Shown piece by piece: positions 32,842-42,349 of a stretch of DNA of 64,000 bases. A program made the position numbers and the translations under genes. Location: contig JBFLXJ010000027.1 in assembly GCA_040757085.1 (NCBI GenBank), positions 1-64,000 on the forward strand, given 5' to 3'. Source of the stretch: Bacillota bacterium (GTDB taxonomy: Bacteria > Bacillota > Sulfobacillia > JACIYH01). Below the pieces are notes generated by a model that had not been told where the DNA came from, did not search any database, and saw only the letters and a program-made list of their open reading frames with translations. Each line of letters begins with the position of its first letter. Positions within the stretch are counted from its first letter, which is position 1.

Positions 32842-34427
32842 GAAGGTGGAATGGGTGGGGAGACGATACCGTCGATTACCCGGTGCCCCCGGCAGCACGC
32901 CGCTTCCTGGAGACAAGGCTGGGCCCGGGCCTCAGACCCCGGGACGTCACCCTGGCTGAGGTGGCATCCCGGGTGCCTCCTTCTCGTCTTCCGCCCCACC
33001 CCCTGGTAACCAGCGACCCCGAGCAAAGGGTGCGTCACGCCCTGGGCCAGAGCCTCCCCGACTGGATAGCCGCCCGCAGCGGAACGATCCCCGCTTTCCC
33101 CGACGGGGTCGCGTTCCCTACCACCAGCGGAGAGGTACGGGAGCTCATCAGGCACGCCCAGGAAGCTGGCGCAAGAGTAATCCCCTACGGGGGTGGGACC
33201 AGCGTGCTGGGACACCTCCGGGTCCCCCCAGACGGCGCTCCCACCCTGTCCGTCGACATGGGGCGCATGAGCCACCTGGTCAACCTGGACGAACTAAGTG
33301 GCCTGGCCACCTTCGAGGCGGGAGTCAGGGGCCCGGACCTGGAGGCGTCCCTGCGAACCCGCGGCTTCACCCTGGGACACTTCCCCCAGTCCTTCGAGTA
33401 CTCCACGCTGGGCGGCTGGGTCGCCACCCGCTCGGCGGGCCAGCAGTCACTGGGTTACGGCCGGATCGAGGACCTCTTCGCCGGGGGGAGGCTGGAAGCC
33501 CCCACGGGGACGCTGATCATCCCGCCATTCCCTGCCTCCGCAGCCGGACCCGACTTGCGGGAAGTAATCCTGGGTTCAGAGGGCAGGCTGGGCATTATCA
33601 CCGAAGTGACGGTGCGAGTCAGCCGCCTTCCCGAAGAAGAAGCTTTCCACGCCGTGTTCTTTCCCGACCTGGAGCACGGGATTGCAGCGGTGCGGGAGAT
33701 GGTGCAATCCTGCCTGCCGCTCTCCATGCTGCGTCTGAGCACGCCCGAAGAGACCGCAACCAACCTGATCCTGGCGGGCCGGGAGAAACTGATGCGGCTC
33801 CTGGAAAGATGGCTCGCGCTGCGGGGGGCAGGGCGACAGAAATGCATGCTGATCGTGGGCCTGTCGGGCCGAAGGGCGCAGGTGAAACATACCCGTCGCC
33901 AGGCCCTGAGCATCGCCCGGGACCACCGCGGTATCCACATCGGCCGCAGATTCGGTCACGAATGGGTCAAACACCGGTTCCGCACCCCTTACCTGCGCAA
34001 TACCCTCTGGGAGATAGGCTACGCCGCGGACACGCTGGAGACGGCCACCACCTGGACCGGCCTACCCCGTCTGCTGGAAGCCATCGAACGAGCACTCCGC
34101 CACGGGCTTGACGGTACGGGCGAAAGGACACACGTGTTTACCCACATCTCTCATGTCTACCCCCACGGTGCCAACATCTACACTACCTACCTCTACCGCC
34201 TGTCCCCCGACCCCCAGGAGTCACTGGAGCGGTGGCGGATTCTGAAGACGGCCGCCAGCCGGGCCATTGTGGCCGCTGGCGGCACCATCAGCCACCAGCA
34301 CGGGGTGGGGATTGATCACCGGCCGTACCTGGAAGCAGAGAAGGGACCCCTGGGGATGGAACTCCTCCGCGCCATCTGTCGTACCCTTGATCCCGGCGGG
34401 ATGATGAACCCGGGCAAGCTGGTGTGA
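32838..34427 (+). CDS. Alkyl-DHAP-synthase-like FAD-binding oxidase (AGPS family)
   Basis: 529 residues. The N-terminus RRWNGWGDDTVDYPVPPAARRFL is the signature of alkylglycerone-phosphate synthases. The FAD_binding_4 domain has PYGGGTSVLGHL, STLGGWVATRSAGQQSLGYGRIEDL and EGRLGIITEVTVRV. The C-terminal part has HISHVYPHGANIYTTYLYR and AGGTISHQHGVGIDH, matching the AGPS active-site region. AGPS exchanges the acyl chain of acyl-DHAP for a fatty alcohol, the first step of ether-lipid synthesis; bacterial homologues may do other chemistry. GTG 32838 overlaps the FadR stop and has GGGAGG upstream. Confidence 0.8.
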   Translation: MRRWNGWGDDTVDYPVPPAARRFLETRLGPGLRPRDVTLAEVASRVPPSRLPPHPLVTSDPEQRVRHALGQSLPDWIAARSGTIPAFPDGVAFPTTSGEVRELIRHAQEAGARVIPYGGGTSVLGHLRVPPDGAPTLSVDMGRMSHLVNLDELSGLATFEAGVRGPDLEASLRTRGFTLGHFPQSFEYSTLGGWVATRSAGQQSLGYGRIEDLFAGGRLEAPTGTLIIPPFPASAAGPDLREVILGSEGRLGIITEVTVRVSRLPEEEAFHAVFFPDLEHGIAAVREMVQSCLPLSMLRLSTPEETATNLILAGREKLMRLLERWLALRGAGRQKCMLIVGLSGRRAQVKHTRRQALSIARDHRGIHIGRRFGHEWVKHRFRTPYLRNTLWEIGYAADTLETATTWTGLPRLLEAIERALRHGLDGTGERTHVFTHISHVYPHGANIYTTYLYRLSPDPQESLERWRILKTAASRAIVAAGGTISHQHGVGIDHRPYLEAEKGPLGMELLRAICRTLDPGGMMNPGKLV

Positions 34428-34450
34428 GAACACGATAGGGGGTGGTACCC

Positions 34451-36061
34451 GTGCAGGGCGACCGCGCCCAACGCTGGGATCTCCTTGCTCAACCGTGGGA
34501 CATGGTGGTCATCGGAGGTGGGATAACGGGGGCCGGCATCCTGCGGGAAGCCACCCGCCGGGGTTATCGCACCCTGCTGCTGGAGCAACGCGACTTCGCC
34601 TGGGGAACCTCCAGCCGTTCCGGCAAGCTCGTCCACGGCGGCCTGCGTTACCTCAAGCAGGGCCAGATCAGGGTCACCTGGCACTCCGTCCGGGAGCGGG
34701 AGAGGCTGCTCCGGGACGCACCCGGGCTGGTAATCCCCCTCGGTATCCTGCTGCCTGTGTATCGAGGTGACCCGGTGGGTGTCACGCTCCTGCGAATTGG
34801 CCTCATCATATACGACCTCATTGCCATGCGTCGCGGCCACCGCTACCACGCCCGACCCGCCTTCGAGAAGCTGGCCCCGCACGCGCGCACCGAAGGCCTG
34901 CTGGGGGGCTTCTCGTACGGGGACGCCCTGACCGACGATGCCCGGCTGGTGCTGCGGGTATTAAGGGAGGCAATGAGGAACGGGGCCACGGCGCTGAACT
35001 ATGCCCGGGTTGAGGAGTTTCGTCGCTGCAGCCGCGGTCCCGTAGAAGGGGTCGTCGTCCGGGACGTGGTAACCGGACGAACTGCGGAGGTGCGGGCAAG
35101 GGTGGTCGTCAACGCCGCCGGCATCTGGGCGGATGAGTTGCGGTGCCGCCTGGGAAAGAGGCCCCGCCTCCGCCTGCTGCGCGGGAGCCATCTCATCTTT
35201 CCCGCCTCGCGCCTCCCCGTCACCCGGGGCATAAACGTGTTCCATCCTGGCGACGGCCGCCCCCTATACGTCCTGCCCTGGGAGGGGGTCACGCTGGTGG
35301 GTACTACCGACGTGGACCACGCAGAAGACCTGGAAGCAGAGCCCTGCATCAGCTCCGCCGAGGCAGAGTACCTGCTGACAGCCGTCCGGCACCATTTCCC
35401 CTCCCTGGACCTGTCCGAGGACGACGTGCTGGCCACCTTCTCCGGGGTACGCCCGGTGGTGGGAACAGGGGAAAAGGACCCCTCCAGAGAATCCCGAGAT
35501 TACGTGGTCTGGGTGGAGGAGCTGGTGACCGTGGCCGGCGGCAAGCTGACAACGTTCCAGGTGCTGGCCCGTGACGCGGTGCGCAGGGCGCAAAAACGTC
35601 TGGGTCCCGGCCGCAAGGGCGGTGTGACTGTCGTCCAAAGGCCCGTCACGGTTGACCTCGCTGCGACCTCCGACCTCCCCGAAATGGACCATGCCATCTG
35701 GCTCCGCCTCGTGGGTCGTTACGGGCCGGACGCCCTGGCACTGGTCCGGGGGGCGCGCCCGGAAGAACTCCACCCCGTTCCGGGGACGAATACTCTGTGG
35801 GCGGAACTGCGCTGGGCCGCTTCCTCCGAAGACGTCGTGCACCTGGACGACCTGCTCCTGCGACGCGTGCGCCTGGGAATTCAGCTTCCCCAGGGTGGAA
35901 TTCCCCTGCTGGGGCGCATCCGGCCCCTCGTCCAGCCCGCCCTGGGCTGGGACGACGCCCGGTGGCAATGGGAAGTCAAGCGGTATGCAGAACTGTGGCA
36001 GTCGGCATACAGCCCCTCCCCCGCCGCAGGGAGCAGGAGAGAGTCATGGGCAGAGAAATGA
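34451..36061 (+). CDS. glpD: Glycerol-3-phosphate dehydrogenase/oxidase GlpD
   Basis: About 536 residues. The FAD site is [51 protein letters not shown]; further family motifs are [25 protein letters not shown] and GVRPVVG, then the DAO C-terminal domain ([13 protein letters not shown]). It oxidises sn-glycerol 3-phosphate to DHAP at the membrane. GTG 34451 has a GGGGGTGG site; GTG 34442 is the longer choice. It supplies the DHAP that an alkyl-DHAP synthase branch would need. Confidence 0.92.
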   Translation: MQGDRAQRWDLLAQPWDMVVIGGGITGAGILREATRRGYRTLLLEQRDFAWGTSSRSGKLVHGGLRYLKQGQIRVTWHSVRERERLLRDAPGLVIPLGILLPVYRGDPVGVTLLRIGLIIYDLIAMRRGHRYHARPAFEKLAPHARTEGLLGGFSYGDALTDDARLVLRVLREAMRNGATALNYARVEEFRRCSRGPVEGVVVRDVVTGRTAEVRARVVVNAAGIWADELRCRLGKRPRLRLLRGSHLIFPASRLPVTRGINVFHPGDGRPLYVLPWEGVTLVGTTDVDHAEDLEAEPCISSAEAEYLLTAVRHHFPSLDLSEDDVLATFSGVRPVVGTGEKDPSRESRDYVVWVEELVTVAGGKLTTFQVLARDAVRRAQKRLGPGRKGGVTVVQRPVTVDLAATSDLPEMDHAIWLRLVGRYGPDALALVRGARPEELHPVPGTNTLWAELRWAASSEDVVHLDDLLLRRVRLGIQLPQGGIPLLGRIRPLVQPALGWDDARWQWEVKRYAELWQSAYSPSPAAGSRRESWAEK

Positions 36062-37614
36062 TCCTAGCCATCGATGTAGGGACGCAGAGCGTCCGCGCCC
36101 TGATTTTCGACCCGCGTGGGAACCTCGTGCTGCAAGCGCGGGTCCCCCTGGTTCCCCCGTATTACTCGCCATACCCGGGGTGGGCAGAGCAGGATCCCAC
36201 TCAGTATTGGGAAAAAACTGCCCAGGCCTGTCAGACTCTGTGGGATCAGGGCAAAATCCCACCCCAGGCCCTGGCGGCGGTCACGCTGACCACGCAGAGG
36301 GCCACCGTGGTCAACCTGGATGCCAGTGGGCAACCCCTCCGCCCGGCCATCCTCTGGCCGGACCAGCGCCGGGCGCAGCGATTCCCCCGGGTGGGAGGCC
36401 GCTGGGGCTTGCTCTTCCGTCTGGCGGGCCTCCGGGACACGCTGACCTACCTGCAGGCCGAGGCCGAGGCCAACTGGCTGTGGGCCAATCAGCCCGACGT
36501 CTGGGAGCGGACTGCCCACTACCTGCTCCTCTCCGGCTACCTGACTTACCGGCTGACGGGGCGCTTCGTCGACTCCGTAGGATGCCAGGTGGGCTACATC
36601 CCCTTCGACTACCGCCGGCTGACCTGGGCGGCCCCTTCCGACTGGAAATGGCAGGCCCTCCCTGTGCGCAGGGACACCCTCCCCCAACTGGTACCCCCGG
36701 GGGAGAAGCTGGGAGAGGTGACGGCAGAGGCTGCCGCGATGACCGGCATCCCCGAGGGACTGCCCGTGATCGCCGCTGCGTCCGATAAGGCGTGCGAGGT
36801 GCTGGGAGCCGGATGCCTGGAGCCTTCCATGGGGTGCATCGGATACGGTACCACGGCCACGGTGAGCGTCACCTCCCCCCGCTATCTTGAGCCTATCCGG
36901 CTCATCCCGCCCTATCCCAGCGCCATCCCGGGGGCATACAACCTGGAGTTCCAGGTTTTCCGTGGTTTCTGGATGGTGTCGTGGTTCAAGGAGGAGTTCG
37001 CCTGGCCGGAGAAATCCGCCGCCGAACGCGAAGGTTTGCCCACCGAAGCAGTCCTGGACCGCCTGGCCGAGGGAATCCCTCCCGGGTCCCTGGGCCTGGT
37101 GCTGGAACCGTACTGGTCTCCTGGACTGCGGTTCCCCGGACCCGAGGCCCGGGGGGCAGTAATAGGCTTCAGCAGCTTTCACGGCCGCGCCCACCTGTAC
37201 CGGGCCCTCCTGGAAGGACTGGCATATGCCATGAGAGAAGGGAAGGAGCGTATCGAACGGCGGACGGGGGTGCCCGTCAGGGAACTGCGGGTATGCGGGG
37301 GAGGGTCGAACAGCGACCTGGCGATGCACATCACCGCTGACGTCTTCAACCTCCCCGCTTCCCGCCCCCACGTGCCGGAGGCCTCCGGCCTGGGAGCCGC
37401 AGTCCTGGCCGCCACCGGCGCAGGGCTACACCCCGACCTCGCTACTTCCGTGCGGGAGATGACCCGCACCGGGCGCGTCTTCGAGCCCCGGCGCGAGGCT
37501 GCGGCCGTGTACGACGTCCTGTACAGCCAGGTCTACCGGCACATGTACCCCAGGCTCCGTCCCTTCTACCAGGTCATCCGCAAGCTGTTCGCGCCCGCTC
37601 TCCCTACGGTGTAG
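36046..37614 (+). CDS. FGGY-family carbohydrate kinase, probably glycerol or polyol kinase
   Basis: 522 residues. N-terminal ATPase fold [20 protein letters not shown], substrate region [29 protein letters not shown], a putative catalytic Asp in [14 protein letters not shown], phosphate motif [11 protein letters not shown] and adenosine motif [27 protein letters not shown]. The specificity cannot be read; the GlpD neighbour makes glycerol or a related triol likely. ATG 36046 has a GGAGAGAG site and overlaps glpD by 16 bases. Last gene of the operon. Confidence 0.85.
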   Translation: MGREMILAIDVGTQSVRALIFDPRGNLVLQARVPLVPPYYSPYPGWAEQDPTQYWEKTAQACQTLWDQGKIPPQALAAVTLTTQRATVVNLDASGQPLRPAILWPDQRRAQRFPRVGGRWGLLFRLAGLRDTLTYLQAEAEANWLWANQPDVWERTAHYLLLSGYLTYRLTGRFVDSVGCQVGYIPFDYRRLTWAAPSDWKWQALPVRRDTLPQLVPPGEKLGEVTAEAAAMTGIPEGLPVIAAASDKACEVLGAGCLEPSMGCIGYGTTATVSVTSPRYLEPIRLIPPYPSAIPGAYNLEFQVFRGFWMVSWFKEEFAWPEKSAAEREGLPTEAVLDRLAEGIPPGSLGLVLEPYWSPGLRFPGPEARGAVIGFSSFHGRAHLYRALLEGLAYAMREGKERIERRTGVPVRELRVCGGGSNSDLAMHITADVFNLPASRPHVPEASGLGAAVLAATGAGLHPDLATSVREMTRTGRVFEPRREAAAVYDVLYSQVYRHMYPRLRPFYQVIRKLFAPALPTV

Positions 37615-37728
37615 CCGGATAATGGCAGGCAACCTGGGCCCTGTTACTGACTCTATGCCCTCGGGGCTGCCCGTTTGCCGGGGATGCCAGTGAACCTCCT
37701 GCATCCCGAACTCTGCCCGGAATATTTC

Positions 37729-37752
37729 GAGCCGACCCCCGTGGGTCGGCTC
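37729..37752 (+). terminator. Bidirectional hairpin after the kinase gene
   Basis: A 10-bp perfect stem (37729-37738 with 37743-37752, 4-base loop) lies between the kinase and the convergent small membrane ORF. The minus-strand tail (GAAATATT) is AT-rich; the plus-strand tail is not. Confidence 0.6.
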
Positions 37753-37778
37753 ACTCACCGGAGGCACCACACTGGCAC

Positions 37779-37874
37779 CTAGACCCACCACAGAGCAAGG
37801 ACGGCGATTGTGAACACTGCCAGGATGATGAGCCAGTGCCACCAGGGACCGGGACCCGGAGCCTTGGTTTCCAC
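37779..37874 (-). CDS. 31-residue single-pass membrane protein
   Basis: Reading from GTG 37874 the peptide is a short acidic/Pro-Gly head (ETKAPGPGPWWHW) followed by one membrane helix (LIILAVFTIAVLALWWV) that ends at the C-terminus. The ribosome site AGAAGGAGGTGG is almost ideal, which is the main reason to believe it; a longer frame from 37967 lacks a site. Function unknown. It is convergent with the glycerol operon and divergent from yitT. The 37.88-38.07 kb gap shows nothing else. Confidence 0.5.
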   Translation of the reverse strand: METKAPGPGPWWHWLIILAVFTIAVLALWWV

Positions 37875-38074
37875 CTTTTCCACCTCCTTCTCACCTGCTA
37901 CAGAATATGCGGGCGACTGGCGGCCCGACACAGGGTCTTCCACCTTCAGTCCCCACATCCTGGTCACATAATATGAGCCCCCGGGAGGTTATCACCCCCT
38001 AACGAACAAGGCACCGCCGCGGCGCGGACGCCTATTTCTGCCCGGGGGGCAGCAGGCACCGGTACCCCCGCCCG

Positions 38075-38083
38075 TGGTATAAT
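38075..38083 (+). promoter_or_regulatory. Extended -10 promoter of the YitT-family gene
   Basis: TGGTATAAT, with consensus TATAAT at 38078-38083, lies 64 bases before the ATG. No clear -35 box, as expected for extended -10 promoters. Confidence 0.65.
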
Positions 38084-38146
38084 CGGCGCGGGCAAACCCG
38101 CGTCGTCGTCGCAGTGCCACGTTCTGACACCGGAATGGAGACAAAG

Positions 38147-39100
38147 ATGGGCGACCGTTTGCGCAGCGTTATCATGCTCACGCTTGGGGCGGGAATCTTC
38201 TCGGTGGGGCTGAACGGCCTGGTGGTGGCCAACGGTCTGGCTGAAGGCGGACTTTCCGGCGTCTCCGTGATCGTGCACTACTTTACGGGATGGCCGGTGG
38301 GCGTACTCTACCTGCTCCTGAACGTGCCGCTGCTCATACTGGGCTACTTTTCCCTGGGCGGGCGGTTCACCCTCCGGACGGTGGTGGGTGCCGGCCTGGT
38401 TACCGGCGCCCTGATACTTACCAGATCGGTCAGGTTCCCCATGCCCGACCTCCTCCTGGCGTCCCTCTACGGAGGTGTCGTGAACGGTGTGGGGCTGGGA
38501 CTCATGTTCCGAGCCGGCGGGTCGAGCGGCGGCCTGGACATCCTGGCCCAGCACCTCCGGCACCAGCGCGGCGTCACCGTGGCGGAAACCTACCTGGTTG
38601 CCGACGGCATCGTGCTGGCGGCGGCTGGATTCCTCCTGGGCGCCGACACGGCGCTGTACGCCCTGATAGTCACGTTCGTGGGCGGCCGCGTGGCCGATCT
38701 CATCCAGGAGGGACCCAACCGGGCCAAGGCTGTGCTCATCATTACCGACCGCATAGAGCCCCTTACCCACTACGTGACCTCGGTGCTGGAGCGCGGAGCC
38801 ACCATCTTCGACGTGCGCGGGGCGTACACCGGCCGGTCGAAGGGCCTGGTGATGACCGTGCTCAGTCGCCGGGAACTGGCCCGTCTCAAGCAGCAGGTAC
38901 GCCATCTGGACCCCGGCGCCTTCATGGTGGTGCAGGACGCCACCGAAGTGATCGGCGAGGGCTTCGGCACCATCGTTCCCCCCCATGGAGCAGGGGCCGC
39001 GCCCTTACCGGTCCGGCGCCCGGTGTTGAGGCGCAGGCGAAGAACTCAGCTGCCGGATCAGCGACCGGATATCGTCGGCGAGGGGAGCCCTCAACCGTAA
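38147..39100 (+). CDS. YitT-family membrane protein (DUF161 + DUF2179)
   Basis: About 317 residues. Five membrane segments in the first 190 residues (GGLSGVSVIVHYFTGWPVGVLYLLLNVPLLILGY and FRAGGSSGGLDILAQHLR are YitT hallmarks), then a cytosolic DUF2179 domain (RAKAVLIITDRIEPLTHYVTSVLERGATIFDVRGAYTG). Function unknown. ATG 38147 has GGAG 7 bases upstream; ATG 38135 is possible. The Arg-rich tail overlaps the convergent RluA gene by 96 bases. Confidence 0.88.
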   Translation: MGDRLRSVIMLTLGAGIFSVGLNGLVVANGLAEGGLSGVSVIVHYFTGWPVGVLYLLLNVPLLILGYFSLGGRFTLRTVVGAGLVTGALILTRSVRFPMPDLLLASLYGGVVNGVGLGLMFRAGGSSGGLDILAQHLRHQRGVTVAETYLVADGIVLAAAGFLLGADTALYALIVTFVGGRVADLIQEGPNRAKAVLIITDRIEPLTHYVTSVLERGATIFDVRGAYTGRSKGLVMTVLSRRELARLKQQVRHLDPGAFMVVQDATEVIGEGFGTIVPPHGAGAAPLPVRRPVLRRRRRTQLPDQRPDIVGEGSPQP

Positions 39101-39928
39101 GAGAGTTTCCTCCACCGGATGGGGAAAGCTGATCCTCCAGGCGTGCAGAGCTGGTCTGCTCATGTGCACGACCGGCATCTCTGCGCCGGGTGCGGGCCCC
39201 GATTGGGCAGGGCACGGCCGGGCACCATAGCGGGTATCTCCGACCAGGGGATGTCCCACCCCGGCCAGGTGGACCCGTATCTGATGCAGGCGTCCCGTCC
39301 GCGGGGTCACCAGGAGCAGGCTGGCATTCTCCCAGTGGCGCAGGACGCGATATGCGGTTACGGCGGGTTTCCCCGCTACCGGGGCAACGATTTCCACTTC
39401 GCGCTCTTCCGCGCGCGCGGGTACCCCCTCCGCCACTCCCAGGTACTCCCGCCTCATCTCTCCCCTTTCGCGCAGGAGACAGAGACGGTGCGCCACCACC
39501 GGGGACAGGGCAAACACGACCAGCCCCGAAGTCCCCCGGTCCAGGCGGTTGACGGGGCGGGGGACCGCGTCCGCTCCACGTGCCGCCAGCCATGCCACCA
39601 CCGCGTTGGCCAGGGTGCCCGCCTTCTCGTGGGCGGGATGCACCAGCATCCCCGCCGGCTTGTTCACCACCAGCAGGTGATGGTCCCAGTACACCACCTC
39701 GAGAGGGAGATCCTCGGCGGCGACTGTCCTCGTGCCGGCGTCTCCCCTGACTTCCACCTGATCACCGGCGTGCAGGACGTGGTCCAGGCGGACCGGCCGG
39801 CCGTTCACCGTGACCTCGCCAGCCCGCTTCAGACGCCGCAACAGTCCGCGCGACGCACCCCGGGCGCGCAGGGCCGCGCCCACCCGCATCCCGCTCTCGT
39901 TCTCCCCCGCGGTGAATCGCATCCACAT
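39005..39928 (-). CDS. RluA-family 23S rRNA/tRNA pseudouridine synthase
   Basis: About 307 residues. An N-terminal S4-like RNA-binding domain (RLKRAGEVTVNGRPVRLDHVLHAGDQVEV), then the RluA catalytic domain with VVNKPAGMLVHPA, the active-site Asp in PVNRLDRGTSGLVVFA, and TPRTGRLHQIRVHLAGVGHPLVGDTRYG. The exact uridine target cannot be read. The start is uncertain among GTG 39940, ATG 39928 and ATG 39922. The 3' end runs under the YitT-family gene. Confidence 0.9.
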   Translation of the reverse strand: MWMRFTAGENESGMRVGAALRARGASRGLLRRLKRAGEVTVNGRPVRLDHVLHAGDQVEVRGDAGTRTVAAEDLPLEVVYWDHHLLVVNKPAGMLVHPAHEKAGTLANAVVAWLAARGADAVPRPVNRLDRGTSGLVVFALSPVVAHRLCLLRERGEMRREYLGVAEGVPARAEEREVEIVAPVAGKPAVTAYRVLRHWENASLLLVTPRTGRLHQIRVHLAGVGHPLVGDTRYGARPCPAQSGPAPGAEMPVVHMSRPALHAWRISFPHPVEETLLRLRAPLADDIRSLIRQLSSSPAPQHRAPDR

Positions 39929-40067
39929 TCCCACCGCCACCCACCGTCCCGCACCCCATCATAGCACGCCCGCGGACAACCGGCAGGGAAACCGGCGACC
40001 GCAGGCGAATGGGAGCCCGGAACCGATCCCCTTACCAGAAGACATTACCGGGGGAAGGCTGGTGGTG

Positions 40068-41054
40068 ATGATGGCAAAAGCAGGCGTGGGCGAGATCCTG
40101 TACCTCTCTCGCGCGGACGTGGAGCGTGTGGGCCTCACCATGCCCGAGGTGATCGAGCTGGTTGAACAGGCCTTCCGGGAAAAGGGTGGGGGCTTCGTGG
40201 AGGTACCGCCCAAACCGGGGCTGCACCCGGCGGGGGATGCCTTCATCCATGCCATGCCCGCCTGGCTCAGCCGCATGGGTGCGGCCGGTATGAAGTGGGT
40301 CTCCGGCTATCCTCAGAATCAGGCCCGCGGGCTACCTTACATCAGTGGTCTCATCATCCTCAACGATCCCGAGACGGGCATTCCGCGGGCGGTAATGGAC
40401 TGCAGCTGGGTGACGGCGGTGCGCACGGCCGCAGCCACCGCCGTGGCGGCCAGGTACCTGGCGCGCCCGGATGCCCGGGTGATGGGTATCCTCGGCCTGG
40501 GTGTGCAGGGGCGCGCCAACCTGGAGGCCGTGCGGCACGTGCGCGACATCCGGGAGGTGCGTGCCTACGACATCGTCCCCGAGCGCCGGGACGCCTACGC
40601 CCGCGAAATGCAGGCGGCTACCGGCGTGCGGATCGTGCCCGTCGATACGCCGCGGGACGCCGTGGAAGGCTGCGACATCGTGGTCACCGCCGGGCCCATC
40701 CTCAAACACCCCACCCCCGTCATCGGGCCCGACTGGCTGAGTGCGGGCGTGCTGGCGGTACCCCTCGACTTCGACTCCTACTTCACCCCCGCCAGCATGT
40801 ACGCCATGGACTACTTCGTGACCGACGACACCGCCCAGTACCTCTACTACCGCGAAAGCGGCTACTTCGCGGGGTGCCCTGACCCCCACGCCGACCTGGG
40901 AGAGGTGGTCGTGGGCAGCAAGCCGGCCCGCACCAACCCCGCTCAGCGCATCATGTCCATGAATCTGGGCCTGGCCATCGAGGACATGGCCGTGGCCCAG
41001 GCCGTCTACCGCCGGGCACTGGAGAAGGGACTCGGCACTACCCTCCCCCTGTGA
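40068..41054 (+). CDS. Ornithine cyclodeaminase / mu-crystallin family enzyme
   Basis: 328 residues, family length. MPEVIELVEQAFREKGGGFVEVPPKPGLHP, MKWVSGYPQN, the NAD(P) fold VMGILGLGVQGRANLEAVRHVRDIREVRAYDI and GCDIVVTAG are typical. Members include ornithine cyclodeaminase, alanine dehydrogenase and imine reductases, so the substrate is open. ATG 40068 has GGGGGAAGG upstream; a longer frame overlaps the rluA-like gene on the other strand. Monocistronic by position. Confidence 0.85.
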   Translation: MMAKAGVGEILYLSRADVERVGLTMPEVIELVEQAFREKGGGFVEVPPKPGLHPAGDAFIHAMPAWLSRMGAAGMKWVSGYPQNQARGLPYISGLIILNDPETGIPRAVMDCSWVTAVRTAAATAVAARYLARPDARVMGILGLGVQGRANLEAVRHVRDIREVRAYDIVPERRDAYAREMQAATGVRIVPVDTPRDAVEGCDIVVTAGPILKHPTPVIGPDWLSAGVLAVPLDFDSYFTPASMYAMDYFVTDDTAQYLYYRESGYFAGCPDPHADLGEVVVGSKPARTNPAQRIMSMNLGLAIEDMAVAQAVYRRALEKGLGTTLPL

Positions 41055-41135
41055 CCCGCTCTCCCTCGCCCTGCCCAACATGGCGAGCGACCTGACCTAC
41101 AGCCTCGTCCTCGGCCCGACAGTGGTGGCGGCGCG

Positions 41136-42155
41136 TTAACAGCGGACCATGACGCCGACGGCGGCGGTGCGCTCGTCTTCCACCACGGCACCGTATCCCA
41201 CCACCGCACGCTCGAGGGATACTCCCTCGCCCACGATGGCGTCGGCCCACACCACGGTGTCTTGCAGGCGGGCACCCTTCCCCACCCTGACCCGCGGGCC
41301 CAGCACCACCCAGGGACCAACCTGAGCGCCCTTTTCCACCCGGCAACCATCCCCCAGCACGAACGGGGGAACCAGGCGGGCGCCCCGCTCAATCACCACG
41401 TTGTCCCCTATCCAGCCTCCCCCCTGCCGAGTCCCGGCCAGGGGGATAGCGGCGCGACTCTGCAGGATGTCCCTGTGCACCTGCAGGTAGCCCGCAGGGG
41501 TTCCCAGGTCATTCCAGTACCCCACCACCGGGAACCCATACACCGGATAGCCAGCCTGGATGAGACCGGGGAAGGTCTCCCTCTCCACTGAAACCGCCCG
41601 CCCCGCGGGGATCATCTCCAGCACGCGGGGATCAAACACGTAAATTCCTGCGTTTATGTAGTTGCTGGGAGCCTCCTCCCGGCGGGGCTTTTCCACGAAG
41701 CGCCTGATACGCCCGTCGGGGGCCAGGTCCACCACCCCGTAGGGAGAAGGGTCGCTAACCGGTGTAAGGGCAATGGTCACCGCCGCCCCCCGTTCCAGGT
41801 GGAACCGGTAGAGGGCCTGCAGTTCCGCACTCGAGACCACGTCGGCGTTGAACACCAGGAAGGGTTCTTGCAGGCCGAAGGCAGCGTTGCGGATAGCACC
41901 CCCCGTCCCCAGTGGCTCCGTCTCCAGCACCAGCGAGATCCACTCGTCCAGCCCCTGGCCGCGGAAGTGGTCGCGGATCACTTCCCAGCGGTGGCACGCC
42001 GTGCACAGGATGCGACCCACTCCCTGCGCCCGGCAACTGGCCGCCAGCCTGTCCAGCCAGGGCTGGTTGGCCACGGGCACCATGGGCTTGGGGAGAGTCT
42101 CCGTCAAGGGGTGCAACCTGGTTCCCTGTCCACCGGCCAGAAAGACAGCGTCCAC
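41136..42155 (-). CDS. Sugar-phosphate nucleotidyltransferase with left-handed beta-helix
   Basis: 339 residues. NTP-transferase signature AVFLAGGQGTRLHPLTETLPKPMVPVANQP, EPLGTGGAIRNA, FLVFNADVVSS, FVEKPRREEAPSNYINAGIYVFDP, then hexapeptide repeats after residue 240 (IGDNVVIERGARLV, VRVGKGARL). It probably makes a nucleotide sugar (mannose- or glucose-1-phosphate type) for surface glycans. GTG 42155 has a superb GGAGGAGGTGG site, which decides the start. Own promoter at 42223-42252. Confidence 0.88.
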   Translation of the reverse strand: MDAVFLAGGQGTRLHPLTETLPKPMVPVANQPWLDRLAASCRAQGVGRILCTACHRWEVIRDHFRGQGLDEWISLVLETEPLGTGGAIRNAAFGLQEPFLVFNADVVSSAELQALYRFHLERGAAVTIALTPVSDPSPYGVVDLAPDGRIRRFVEKPRREEAPSNYINAGIYVFDPRVLEMIPAGRAVSVERETFPGLIQAGYPVYGFPVVGYWNDLGTPAGYLQVHRDILQSRAAIPLAGTRQGGGWIGDNVVIERGARLVPPFVLGDGCRVEKGAQVGPWVVLGPRVRVGKGARLQDTVVWADAIVGEGVSLERAVVGYGAVVEDERTAAVGVMVRC

Positions 42156-42181
42156 AGATGCCACCTCCTCCAAGACAGGGC

Positions 42182-42207
42182 GCAAGGCCGGCTGGCTCCG
42201 GCCTTGC
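42182..42207 (-). other. Stem-loop in the 5' leader of the nucleotidyltransferase gene
   Basis: A 10-bp perfect stem (42198-42207 with 42182-42191, 6-base loop) lies just downstream of the predicted transcription start and about 14 bases before the ribosome site. It could protect the mRNA end; no T-run follows, so it is not a terminator. Confidence 0.5.
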
Positions 42208-42222
42208 CTGAATTACATTTTT

Positions 42223-42252
42223 AATCTAGACGAGGAAGCAGCTACCTGTCAA
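42223..42252 (-). promoter_or_regulatory. Sigma-A promoter of the nucleotidyltransferase gene
   Basis: Minus-strand TTGACA (42247-42252), an 18-base spacer and TAGATT (42223-42228). It lies in the gap after ilvC and separates this gene from the leu-ilv operon. Confidence 0.7.
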
Positions 42253-42319
42253 CCTCGGCCAGGACCGGCCCCCTCTATTTTACCCGCCGCACGCCACCCT
42301 GAAGACCATCCGGCACAAC

Positions 42320-42344
42320 CGGGACGTGACCGCCCGGCGTCCCG
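42320..42344 (-). terminator. Hairpin at the end of the leu-ilv operon
   Basis: Six bases after the ilvC stop, CGGGACG (42338-42344) pairs with CGTCCCG (42320-42326) on the minus strand. The tail (GTTGTG) is only weakly T-rich, so termination may be partial or assisted. Confidence 0.5.
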
Positions 42345-42349
42345 CTGAC

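Noticed and set aside
42182-42207. Hairpin considered as terminator of the leu-ilv operon
   Set aside because: It lies downstream of the next gene's promoter and has no T-run; treated as a leader stem-loop instead.
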